This document shows positions 1 to 6,705 of a stretch of 26,824 nucleotides of DNA, one piece after another (the stretch's first letter is position 1; the number at the start of each line of letters is the position of its first letter). The notes beneath the pieces were generated by a model. The model made no database searches, was not told where the DNA came from, and saw only the letters and a list, made by a program, of their open reading frames with translations. Source of the DNA: a virus. The position numbers and the translations under genes were made by a program. The DNA lies in IMG/VR virus record IMGVR_UViG_3300011115_000398, positions 1-26,824 of that record. One strand, given 5' to 3'.

Positions 1-147
1 TCATGGATGACGTACATGGCCCGTATGCAACGTGAGGTGCAGGCATTGTTCTGTACCAGCATCATCAAGAAAGAAAGCAAGCAGTTTGTATTAGAGAACG
101 ATCAGTTCACTAAGTTTGCTATCGCTAAGCAATACTTGTTTGAGTGA
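1..147 (+). CDS. C-terminal fragment of an unidentified protein, possibly an AAA/MoxR-type ATPase
   Basis: Reading frame 1 is open from the window edge to a TGA at 145-147 and encodes 48 residues ending in AIAKQYLFE. It stops seven bases before the ATG of the VWA-like metallopeptidase gene, so the two are probably co-transcribed. The fragment has no diagnostic motif. The suggestion of an AAA/MoxR-type ATPase rests only on the fact that VWA-like DUF2201 proteins are usually encoded directly after such an ATPase. The start and most of the gene lie outside the window. I am confident that it is coding, because the frame is open and abuts the next gene, but not confident about its function. Confidence 0.5.
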   Translation, partial: SWMTYMARMQREVQALFCTSIIKKESKQFVLENDQFTKFAIAKQYLFE

Positions 148-154
148 GATCATC

Positions 155-1300
155 ATGCAACTAACACCATCCCAACGCCTTGAGCGTGCCCACGTATCTC
201 TGCTACGTGACAGTGAATATATGTGGTTGGCAGGCATCATCCCTATGGGTAGGAACGAAGTAGTGGATGACCCTAACATGACGGCACGTACCGATGGGCT
301 TGATTCTGAATACGGTATGCAGTTCATTGCCAAGCTAACCGATGCCGAACTCAAGGGGCTTGTGCTCCATGAGAAGATGCACTGTGCTTTCAAGCACCTG
401 CGCACGTGGTCGTACCTACATGACGATGACCCCGAGCTTGCAAACATGGCGTGTGACTACGTCATCAACTTACCCATCCAAGATAGATACTACAGAGATC
501 AGTTTGTAAAACTACCTGATGGTGGGTGCGTTGATGTGAAGTACCGTGACATGGATGCAGGCGAGGTGTTCAAGCTTCTCAAGCAAGACAACAAACAGAA
601 CAAGCCCAAGGGCTTTGACCAACACGATTGGGACGGAGCCGCCAAGCTGACTGACGAGCAAGCCGAAGAGTTAAGCAAGGCAGTTGACCAAGCGTTACGT
701 CAAGGCAACATCTTTGCAAGCAAGGCAGGTGCAAACGTTGACCGCAACATACTTGAGATGCTCAAGCCCAAGGTGGATTGGCGTGAGGTACTTCGTGACT
801 TCATTACCAACTGCAAGCCCGGTGATGACTACACATCGTACAGACGCATCGACCGCAGGTTCATGAGCCAAGATGTCATGGCACCTACATCGTACAGCGA
901 CAGTGTGTTTCGTATTGCGCTTGGTGCAGATACATCAGGTTCGATCAATGACAAAGTGTTGGCTACGTTTCTTGCAGAGGTGCAAGGTGTATGTGATTCG
1001 GTTAAACCCGAACTTGTGGACTTGATGTATTGGGGGCACAATGTAGCTGCACACGAAATTTACGAAGCTGATTCGATTAGTACACTGCATCAAAGCACAC
1101 GACCCAAAGGTGGGGGTGGTACAGAACCGAGTTGCGTTACACGCTATATGCGTGAGCAGCGCATTGTGCCGGACTGTATTGTGATGCTGACCGATGGTGA
1201 TGTGTTTGGTGACTGGGGTGGTGACTGGCCAGCCCCTGTACTTTGGTGCATCAACAATAAACAAATAGTCGCACCGCATGGAGTCACGGTGCACATCTAA
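155..1300 (+). CDS. VWA-like zinc metallopeptidase (DUF2201-type)
   Basis: This 381-residue protein has two recognisable parts. The N-terminal half contains LHEKMH, an HExxH zinc site (His72, Glu73, His76), followed by an ACDYVIN segment near residue 99 that may give a third ligand. The C-terminal half has the metal-ion-dependent adhesion site DTSGS of a von Willebrand A fold at residues 259-263, and a later MLTDGD strand. This two-part architecture is that of the VWA-like metallopeptidases (DUF2201). Family members usually pair with a MoxR-like AAA ATPase and are thought to act as chaperone or maturation complexes; the role in phages is unknown. I chose the ATG at 155 because the open frame upstream of it overlaps the preceding gene and only offers a TTG start. 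Confidence 0.85.
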   Translation: MQLTPSQRLERAHVSLLRDSEYMWLAGIIPMGRNEVVDDPNMTARTDGLDSEYGMQFIAKLTDAELKGLVLHEKMHCAFKHLRTWSYLHDDDPELANMACDYVINLPIQDRYYRDQFVKLPDGGCVDVKYRDMDAGEVFKLLKQDNKQNKPKGFDQHDWDGAAKLTDEQAEELSKAVDQALRQGNIFASKAGANVDRNILEMLKPKVDWREVLRDFITNCKPGDDYTSYRRIDRRFMSQDVMAPTSYSDSVFRIALGADTSGSINDKVLATFLAEVQGVCDSVKPELVDLMYWGHNVAAHEIYEADSISTLHQSTRPKGGGGTEPSCVTRYMREQRIVPDCIVMLTDGDVFGDWGGDWPAPVLWCINNKQIVAPHGVTVHI

Positions 1301-1307
1301 GGAAGTA

Positions 1308-1568
1308 ATGGAACGGAACCCAAAATGTATGTATCGGATTGTGAAGATGCCCAAGTCAGGGCGTTGGAAGGTCACGGTATTTCTAGGCGCAGAAGCTAAG
1401 CTGAATGCGTCTTATACCCACGAAGCATTGCCCGAGTGGATACGCAAAGACATCGCATTGCTAAGCATGGTGCACCAGATGGATGACATACCTTCTATCG
1501 GGCACCGTGTAGGCGATGTGTATTGGTTAACACCAAAGGATAAAGATGAAAGCTGTACTGGAGTTTAA
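1308..1568 (+). CDS. Small phage protein of unknown function (86 aa)
   Basis: I do not recognise this protein. It begins MERNPKCMYRIVKMPKSGRW and looks like a small beta-rich domain with aromatic residues near the end (VYWLTPKDKDE). The ATG at 1308 lies 7 bases after the stop of the metallopeptidase gene, with AAGGAAG directly upstream but very close (about 2 bases), so an ATG at 1326 is a possible alternative start. Its 3' end overlaps the next gene by 23 bases in another frame. It is probably an accessory early gene of the small-gene cassette. Confidence 0.6.
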   Translation: MERNPKCMYRIVKMPKSGRWKVTVFLGAEAKLNASYTHEALPEWIRKDIALLSMVHQMDDIPSIGHRVGDVYWLTPKDKDESCTGV

Positions 1569-1746
1569 CTACCCCGAAGATGAACGCAACCTACTGTATG
1601 CAATCAAGGGTAAGGATATGTACGTGGCCCTTGTGAACATCAGGCTACGTGTAGCCGAACAACTTACTCACAAAGCGGATATGGCTCACACACTGGAGGG
1701 TGTGCGCGATGTCATTGATGATATTTTTTATGAATTAGGGGAATAG
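1546..1746 (+). CDS. Small phage protein of unknown function (66 aa)
   Basis: The 66-residue product is charged and probably mostly helical: residues 25-65 (MYVALVNIRL...EGVRDVIDDIFYELGE) have a heptad-like pattern of hydrophobic residues. A good ribosome binding site, AAAGGA at 1535-1540, sits 5 bases before the ATG, inside the end of the preceding gene. The stop TAG is one base from the next ATG. I recall proteins of this general look in phage genomes but assign no function. Confidence 0.65.
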   Translation: MKAVLEFNYPEDERNLLYAIKGKDMYVALVNIRLRVAEQLTHKADMAHTLEGVRDVIDDIFYELGE

Positions 1747-1747
1747 C

Positions 1748-1930
1748 ATGGATGAAGAAACACGGGAGATGGATTTAAACATTGCAGACCTAGAGGCAGA
1801 GAACCGTAGGCTCAAAAAGATTGAAAATGCGGCTCGGCTTGTGATGAAAGCATTCAGCAACAGTATTGACTACGACTCATGGGACAAGGCTCTTGATGCA
1901 CTGGAAGCGGTGCTAAAGGAGAAGCCATGA
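1748..1930 (+). CDS. Small coiled-coil phage protein (60 aa)
   Basis: The 60-residue product is rich in Glu, Lys and Leu. Residues 9-30 (LNIADLEAENRRLKKIENAA) are a likely coiled coil, followed by a second helix ending LEAVLKEKP. The last codons (AAG GAG AAG) contain the Shine-Dalgarno sequence of the next gene, whose ATG overlaps this gene's TGA (ATGA at 1927-1930). The same arrangement recurs at the ends of the genes at 2453 and 2740. The function is unknown; small coiled-coil proteins of this kind are frequent in early phage regions. Confidence 0.65.
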   Translation: MDEETREMDLNIADLEAENRRLKKIENAARLVMKAFSNSIDYDSWDKALDALEAVLKEKP

Positions 1931-2208
1931 AGCTTTTTAATTATTCAGATTACAGCAGTTCCAATCGGGTTAAACGTGAACCTTTGTTTGAGATACCCGA
2001 GATTGCCGACAGATTAAAGATTGATGAGATGGATCTTAGAAACAAAATGAAAGGCAAACGTCGAGAAGGGTATCCACCGCCACCAAAGCCAGCGATTCAA
2101 CGAAGACTTTCATACGTCGGGAACAGGCCGCAGTTGTACAAACTCTCAGAGTTTAAGAAATGGTTAAAAGAATTAAACGAACTTAGTGAGGGAGTCGCAC
2201 CGCAATGA
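1927..2208 (+). CDS. Putative small DNA-binding protein (93 aa)
   Basis: The central part reads FEIPEIADRLKIDEMDLRNK (about residues 22-41), which resembles the first helices of a helix-turn-helix in which a protein checks for a site and docks a second helix. It is followed by a basic, proline-containing stretch (KGKRREGYPPPPKPAIQRR) and a C-terminal helix that begins KLSEFKKWLKEL, a layout seen in winged-helix or MerR-like small regulators. The start overlaps the preceding stop by four bases (ATGA) and the end overlaps the next start in the same way. A DNA-binding role is inference; no specific family is recognised. Confidence 0.6.
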   Translation: MKLFNYSDYSSSNRVKREPLFEIPEIADRLKIDEMDLRNKMKGKRREGYPPPPKPAIQRRLSYVGNRPQLYKLSEFKKWLKELNELSEGVAPQ

Positions 2209-2456
2209 ATAGAGAAGACATTATTCAAATGGCACGAGAGGCGGGGATTGCAAACTCATGGGACTTAAATTGGCAAGACAAAATCATTGAACACTTTGCC
2301 GCCCTTATTGCTTCTGCCGAGCGTGAGGCGTGTGCTGAGATTTGCAAGAAACACGCTGATTTTTATGCAGGGCTTGAACCAAGCCCAATCGCGCAATCAG
2401 CATGGGCGGCTTGCGTTGATAACCGTGACACCATCCGAGCAAGGGGACAAGCATGA
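2205..2456 (+). CDS. Small conserved phage protein (83 aa)
   Basis: The product starts MNREDIIQMAREAGI and contains the segment FAALIASAEREACAEICKKHAD, a helical pattern that I recall from many short hypothetical proteins in phages and prophages of Betaproteobacteria, usually ending in IRARG as here (IRARGQA). No function is known to me. Four-base ATGA overlaps join it to the genes on both sides, so it is probably translationally coupled within the cassette. Confidence 0.7.
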   Translation: MNREDIIQMAREAGIANSWDLNWQDKIIEHFAALIASAEREACAEICKKHADFYAGLEPSPIAQSAWAACVDNRDTIRARGQA

Positions 2457-2743
2457 CTGCCGCATACTTTGAAGATCATCCAACAGACCCTGACAAGGTT
2501 ATCTTGCGTAAGCCACGGCTTGACCAAGGCCCAGACTACGAGCGCGGATTCATCGATGGCATGATGTATCAGACAGAGATCACTGTGAACAGGGCAGTCG
2601 ATGCTATGTCAAAGCGCACATGGGTTGGGCTGACAGAGGAGGATTTAAAACTACTATCTGCTGAATGGCGAATTGTTTATGGCGCATGGACGGATGACTT
2701 TGCGCGAGACATTGAAGCCAAACTCAAGGAGAAGAACACATGA
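2453..2743 (+). CDS. Small phage protein with WVGLTEEDL motif (96 aa)
   Basis: The 96-residue product has a unique N-terminal half and a C-terminal half that begins RTWVGLTEEDLKLL (about residues 55-68) and ends IEAKLKEKNT. The WVGLT-EE motif recurs in the next gene (STWVGLMDEEI) and, as I recall, in many small phage proteins of unknown function. The 3' end, including the Shine-Dalgarno-like AAGGAG and the stop/start overlap, is part of a 31-base direct repeat shared with the next gene. This suggests that the N-terminal half was exchanged as a cassette. Function unknown. Confidence 0.65.
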   Translation: MTAAYFEDHPTDPDKVILRKPRLDQGPDYERGFIDGMMYQTEITVNRAVDAMSKRTWVGLTEEDLKLLSAEWRIVYGAWTDDFARDIEAKLKEKNT

Positions 2744-2973
2744 AAGAAGAATGGCTATTTCAAGGAGCCGTAGTTCCTGTTGACACAGAAACAACTCAAG
2801 CACTTGTGGCTGAGATCAAAAGACTGATTGACGTTGTTGGTGGCATGGCCTTGGCACAGAGCACATGGGTTGGTCTGATGGATGAGGAGATAACCCAAAT
2901 AATAGAAATGGGTTTAGGCATCAGAGACAGCATTGAAACTGCCGAAGCCAAACTCAAGGAGAAGAACACATGA
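2740..2973 (+). CDS. Small phage protein with WVGL motif, partial paralogue of the preceding gene (77 aa)
   Basis: The product has residues 42-52 TWVGLMDEEIT and the same last ten residues (EAKLKEKNT plus a preceding variable residue) as the upstream gene, while the N-terminal 40 residues differ. At DNA level the shared blocks are a 13-base run (2616-2628 and 2861-2873) and the 31-base repeat at the 3' end. It is joined by ATGA overlaps on both sides. The likeliest origin is recombination or duplication within the small-gene cassette; function unknown. Confidence 0.65.
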   Translation: MKEEWLFQGAVVPVDTETTQALVAEIKRLIDVVGGMALAQSTWVGLMDEEITQIIEMGLGIRDSIETAEAKLKEKNT

Positions 2974-3161
2974 ATGATGACGACGACATCCAAGACTATG
3001 TTGATTCAAGACAGAAAGCTTTGGGAAAAGAATACAACTACGAACGTGAGATGCGTAACCGAACAATAGAAGAAGTAGCGAAGGCGGTGCATGGCTTTGA
3101 AGCTTTTGAGAAAGATACTATGGATAGCTTCGCGGCGTACATCAGGGGGCTGAAGCGGTGA
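2970..3161 (+). CDS. Small acidic phage protein (63 aa)
   Basis: The product opens with a run of acidic residues (MNDDDDIQDYVDSRQKALGK) and continues as a charged helical protein (EEVAKAVHGFEAFEKDTMDSF). No family is recognised. The ATG overlaps the preceding TGA, and the Shine-Dalgarno AAGGAG lies inside the 31-base repeat upstream. The 3' end overlaps the GTG start of the next gene (GTGA at 3158-3161). Confidence 0.55.
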   Translation: MNDDDDIQDYVDSRQKALGKEYNYEREMRNRTIEEVAKAVHGFEAFEKDTMDSFAAYIRGLKR

Positions 3162-3358
3162 ACGGTTTCGTTAAACAGCAACTAGCCATTGGAAGCAAGC
3201 AACCCTTGCACAAACTGAGAGAGTGTGCCCAGTGCAACGAGATGAAAGCACCCGAAGGTGGGGTTCAAATGAACCATACCAAATGGCACTGCGCAAAATG
3301 TTGGGCTAACCGAGCAACAAGAAGGAACTTAAAAAATGCCAAGACCGAAACCACCTGA
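3158..3358 (+). CDS. Small putative zinc-ribbon protein (66 aa)
   Basis: Residues around 23-51 read CAQCNEM, then about 17 residues later HCAKCW, giving a CxxC...HCxxC arrangement typical of small zinc ribbons, followed by a basic tail (NRATRRNLKNAK). Such proteins often bind nucleic acid, but no target is visible here. The start is GTG at 3158, in a GTGA overlap with the preceding stop and preceded by the purine-rich AGGGGGC; a GTG start explains why no ATG is close. The 3' end overlaps the start of the next small gene by 23 bases. Confidence 0.65.
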   Translation: MNGFVKQQLAIGSKQPLHKLRECAQCNEMKAPEGGVQMNHTKWHCAKCWANRATRRNLKNAKTETT

Positions 3359-3515
3359 GAAACTGCTAGGCAGACAGATACGAATGTCAGACAGACAGTG
3401 GATTATGTTTAACGAACTTGGAGGGGCTGATTGGCTACGCAAGCTGGTTGAGAAGAAAGCCCTGATGCCCAAGCAGTACTACGACAAACTATTACAGGAA
3501 CAAAAAAATGATTGA
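3336..3515 (+). CDS. Small conserved phage protein, 59 aa, below usual gene-length cut-off
   Basis: A complete 59-residue frame starts at the ATG at 3336, after GAAGGAAC (about 3321-3328, a Shine-Dalgarno match) and ends with TGA at 3513-3515. The product begins MPRPKPPEKLLGRQIRMSD and continues WIMFNELGGADWLRKL, a sequence pattern that I recall from many phages and prophages of Betaproteobacteria (a basic N-terminus, then a short helix containing LGGA-WLR). It fills the otherwise empty stretch between the zinc-ribbon and DUF3310 genes and overlaps both. A ribbon-helix-helix-like DNA-binding role is possible but unproven. Confidence 0.75.
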   Translation: MPRPKPPEKLLGRQIRMSDRQWIMFNELGGADWLRKLVEKKALMPKQYYDKLLQEQKND

Positions 3516-3762
3516 ATCCGTAAAGCAACTGGAACTATTCCCCACTGCCAATGATATGCAGGTGGGCGGTGACCACTACATGGACAAGACCATACAACCT
3601 TGGGACTACATTGTCAGCAACAACCTTGGCTTTCTTGAAGGCAACATCGTGAAGTACATCACACGCTGGAAAGAAAAGAACGGCGTAGCCGATCTGCGCA
3701 AGGCGCAGCATTACCTAGCCAAACTGATTGAGGTGGCAGATGGCACAGACCCCAGAAGTTAA
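3508..3762 (+). CDS. DUF3310 protein, probable nucleotide kinase-like (84 aa)
   Basis: The sequence MQVGGDHYMDKTIQPWDYIV (residues 17-36) followed by GFLEGNIVKYITRWKEKNG (41-59) and LRKAQHYLAKLIE is diagnostic of the DUF3310 family. The T7 early protein gp1.7, a nucleoside monophosphate kinase lacking a P-loop, is to my knowledge its characterised relative. The likely role is supplying deoxynucleotide precursors for the neighbouring polymerase, inferred from family and context. The ATG overlaps the preceding small gene by 8 bases, and the 3' end overlaps the VRR-NUC gene by 23 bases. Confidence 0.85.
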   Translation: MIESVKQLELFPTANDMQVGGDHYMDKTIQPWDYIVSNNLGFLEGNIVKYITRWKEKNGVADLRKAQHYLAKLIEVADGTDPRS

Positions 3763-4153
3763 AGTCAAAGCCCGTGTACGTGCCATCCTTGATGCACTGG
3801 GTATCTACTATTTCATGCCCCCTGCCAACGGATACGGCAGGCAAGGCATCCCCGACATCATCTGCTGTATGGCTGGCAGGTTCGTAGCCATCGAGTGCAA
3901 GGCAGGCAAGGGTCAACTGACCGAGCTACAAAAGCGTGAGCTAGACAAGATCATGAACGCCGATGGCCTGACCTATGTTGTACGAGAAGATAATTTAGCG
4001 GAACTCAAAGCCATGCTTCAAGAAGAGATAGCACCCACACGCAAGCACTTGACCATCAGACGAATACCTGCGCCCCTTGGCACGGTATACAAATCAGAAG
4101 ACGAGATCATTGCCGAAGAAGGTCTTGATGTACTGCATAGAAGGAAGACATGA
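3740..4153 (+). CDS. VRR-NUC domain nuclease
   Basis: The 137-residue protein has the core of the VRR-NUC branch of PD-(D/E)XK nucleases: GIPDII (Asp39), then AIECKAGKGQLTELQ with Glu52, Lys54 and a following Gln. An N-terminal helix ending in a glycine-rich loop (PPANGYGRQ) precedes it. Phage members are commonly stand-alone Holliday-junction-like or structure-specific endonucleases encoded beside replication genes. The ATG at 3740 is preferred over an upstream frame extension because the nuclease fold begins there and GAGGTGG precedes it. About 60 residues after the core form a charged extension. The stop overlaps the Pol I start (ATGA, 4150-4153). Confidence 0.9.
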   Translation: MAQTPEVKVKARVRAILDALGIYYFMPPANGYGRQGIPDIICCMAGRFVAIECKAGKGQLTELQKRELDKIMNADGLTYVVREDNLAELKAMLQEEIAPTRKHLTIRRIPAPLGTVYKSEDEIIAEEGLDVLHRRKT

Positions 4154-6033
4154 ACCTAATCACAATCGACTTCGAGACGTACTACGATCAGAAGTACAGC
4201 CTGACAAAGATCAGTACGGAAGAGTACGTACGTGACAACAGATTTGAAACCATCGGCTTTGCGTACAAGATAAACGATGAGCGCTGTGTCTGGGTGACGG
4301 GCAACAATGCGTACATTCAAAAGGTACTGGACACATTGCCGTGGGATGACTCACTTGTGCTTGCACACAACACCATGTTCGATGGTGCGATCTTGTCGTG
4401 GCGATATGGCATCAAACCCAAGGGCTGGCTAGATACCATGAGCATGGGGCGTGCCTTGCATGGCGTGGATCAAAGCGTATCCCTTGCATCGATGGCCTTA
4501 CGTTATGGCGTAGGTGTGAAGGGCACAGAGGTACATGTTGCTATGGGTATAGGGCGTGAGTTCTTTAGCCCTGACAAGCTTGCCGATTATGGCGCGTACT
4601 GCCGTAATGATGTGCAGTTAACGTACAACATCTTTCAGATGATGATGCAGGCAGGTTTCCCCAAGGGTGAACTTAAGCTGATTGATCTGACGTTGAGTAT
4701 GTTCATTCACCCCGTACTGAAGCTTGATACCGAAGCCTTGAAAGCGCACCTTGCCGACACGGTGGCGCAGAAGAAAGCCCATCTGGTCAGTGCACTGCAA
4801 GCTGTGGGCAAGCAAGACCTTGCGGTCAAGCACGTCCTTGGTGACGAGGAAACGCAGGCCGAGGTACGCAAAACCCTGATGAGTAACGTACAGTTTGCCA
4901 CCATGCTCAAGGGCTTGGATGTAGAAGCCCCCACCAAGATCAGCCCCACCACAGGCAAGCTAACCCTAGCCTTGGCCAAGAATGATGAGGCGTTTAAAGA
5001 GTTGCTTGAGCACGAAGACCCACGGGTGCAAGCCCTGTGCGCGGCACGCATCGGCACCAAGTCAACCCTAGAAGAAACCCGTACACAACGGTTCATGGAC
5101 ATCAGCAAGCGGGGGGCGTTTCCTGTGCCCCTGAAGTACTACGCTGCCCACACCGGAAGGTGGGGCGGTACAGATTCAGTTAACTTGCAGAACCTACCTA
5201 GCCGTGGGGCTAACGCAGGCAAGCTGAAGAAGGCGATCCTTGCACCCGAGGGTTATGTGTTTATTGATGCTGACTCAGCCCAGATCGAAGCCCGTACGTT
5301 GGCTTGGGAGTCGGGTCAGGATGACTTAGTGAAGGCGTTTGCAGATGGCGAAGATGTATACAAAATCATGGCGACGGCTATATATGGCAAGAGTGAAGCT
5401 GAGATCACGAAGGACGAACGGTTTGTCGGTAAGACTACTATTCTGGGTGCCGGATACGGAATGGGTGGTGCAAAGTTTCAAGCCCAACTCAAAACTTTTG
5501 GTGCTGAGATGTCGACCGACGAGTGTGCGCGTATTATTTCGGTCTATCGTGACCGCTATGCAAAAGTCCCATTACTTTGGCGTGAATCGCAAGAAGCCTT
5601 ACGTTGCATGATGCGTGGCATGACCATGAAGCTGGGTAAAGATGGCCTGCTCACAGTGAATGAGAAAGGCATCCTCCTCCCGAACGGGCTACACATCTAC
5701 TATAACGGCTTGGCAGAAGTTATTGAGAATGACAAGCGGCAGTTTACATATCAAACCCGCAACGGCCCCAATAAAATATATGGTGGAAAAGTTGTTGAGA
5801 ACTTCACACAGGCCATTGCAAGGTGTATCATTGGCGATCAAATGCTAAAAATTGCTAAGCGATACAAGGTCGTGCTTACCGTGCACGATGCTATTGGTAT
5901 TGTCGCTAGGCAAGAAGAAGCCGATGAAGCACGTGCTTATGTGGAATCCTGCATGCGTTGGGTTCCGTCATGGGCTGAAGGTTTACCAGTCAACTGCGAA
6001 AGCGGTATGGGATTGAGTTACGGAGATTGTTGA
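4150..6033 (+). CDS. polA: Family A DNA polymerase (Pol I) with 3'-5' exonuclease
   Basis: The 627-residue replicative polymerase has a DnaQ-type proofreading exonuclease at the N-terminus (DFET with Asp7 and Glu9; HNTMFD near 73-78; later YCRND) and a family A polymerase core. Motif A is IDADSAQIEAR with Asp375 at the E. coli Asp705 position; motif B is RFVGKTTILGAGYG (Arg424, Lys428, Tyr436); motif C is VHDAIG (His579, Asp580). There is no 5'-3' exonuclease domain, as is usual in phage enzymes. Position 432, equivalent to E. coli Phe762, is leucine. The gene overlaps the VRR-NUC gene upstream and the RecB-like gene downstream by one base, so the three are coupled. Confidence 0.95.
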   Translation: MNLITIDFETYYDQKYSLTKISTEEYVRDNRFETIGFAYKINDERCVWVTGNNAYIQKVLDTLPWDDSLVLAHNTMFDGAILSWRYGIKPKGWLDTMSMGRALHGVDQSVSLASMALRYGVGVKGTEVHVAMGIGREFFSPDKLADYGAYCRNDVQLTYNIFQMMMQAGFPKGELKLIDLTLSMFIHPVLKLDTEALKAHLADTVAQKKAHLVSALQAVGKQDLAVKHVLGDEETQAEVRKTLMSNVQFATMLKGLDVEAPTKISPTTGKLTLALAKNDEAFKELLEHEDPRVQALCAARIGTKSTLEETRTQRFMDISKRGAFPVPLKYYAAHTGRWGGTDSVNLQNLPSRGANAGKLKKAILAPEGYVFIDADSAQIEARTLAWESGQDDLVKAFADGEDVYKIMATAIYGKSEAEITKDERFVGKTTILGAGYGMGGAKFQAQLKTFGAEMSTDECARIISVYRDRYAKVPLLWRESQEALRCMMRGMTMKLGKDGLLTVNEKGILLPNGLHIYYNGLAEVIENDKRQFTYQTRNGPNKIYGGKVVENFTQAIARCIIGDQMLKIAKRYKVVLTVHDAIGIVARQEEADEARAYVESCMRWVPSWAEGLPVNCESGMGLSYGDC

Positions 6034-6704
6034 TGGCAAAGATTCCTGCATGGTCATTCAGTAGCCTGAAGACATTTACCACATGCCCCAAGAAGTTCTA
6101 CCATACCAAGGTACTCAAGGACATCAAGGAACCCGAGGGTGAGCAAGCCCTCTATGGCAAGGTAGTACACGAGGTTGCTGAGTTGTACATACGGGATGGC
6201 AAGGAGATACCTGAGAAGTTTGCCTTCATCAAGCCTGCGCTTGATAGCCTGCTCAAGATACAGGGCGAGAAGTTCTGTGAATTAAAGATGGCACTGACTG
6301 AGAAGCTAGAACCCTGCGACTTCTTCTCCCCCGACTGTTGGTTCCGTGGCGTAGCTGACCTGCTGATCGTTGACCGTGAAAAGGGTGAAGCCCGTGTGGT
6401 TGACTACAAGCTTGGCAAGTCACGCTACGCTGACCTAGGACAGTTGGAACTCATGGCACTTGCAGTGTTCAAGATGTTCCCAGAAGTCAAGAAGGTCAAG
6501 GGTGGCTTGCTGTTCTTAGCCGAGGATAAGTTTGTACCAACTATGTTTGAAGTAGAACAACAGCACAGGTACTGGGGCAACTGGATGCCCAAAGTCATGA
6601 TGTTGGAAGGTGCATACAGCGCAGATATTTGGAATGCAAAACCCAACGGATTGTGTAAAAATTACTGCTGGGTGTCATCCTGCGCCCACTGTGGAAGGAA
6701 ATGA
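6033..6704 (+). CDS. Cas4/RecB-like PD-(D/E)XK nuclease with probable Fe-S cluster
   Basis: The 223-residue protein begins with SFSSLKTFTTCPKKF (Cys18) and has GKVVHE (His46), FRGVADL (Asp109) and VVDYKLGK (Asp124, Lys126), the order of motifs in RecB/Cas4-like exonucleases of the PDDEXK_1 group. Four cysteines close to the C-terminus (Cys208, 212, 217, 220; CKNYCWVSSCAHCG) plus Cys18 match the layout that holds a 4Fe-4S cluster in Cas4 and AddB. The likely role is 5' or 3' end resection in phage replication or recombination. The ATG at 6033 overlaps the Pol I stop (TGATG), with CGGAG upstream; two TTG codons just before it are less likely starts. Confidence 0.85.
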   Translation: MAKIPAWSFSSLKTFTTCPKKFYHTKVLKDIKEPEGEQALYGKVVHEVAELYIRDGKEIPEKFAFIKPALDSLLKIQGEKFCELKMALTEKLEPCDFFSPDCWFRGVADLLIVDREKGEARVVDYKLGKSRYADLGQLELMALAVFKMFPEVKKVKGGLLFLAEDKFVPTMFEVEQQHRYWGNWMPKVMMLEGAYSADIWNAKPNGLCKNYCWVSSCAHCGRK

Positions 6705-6705
6705 T

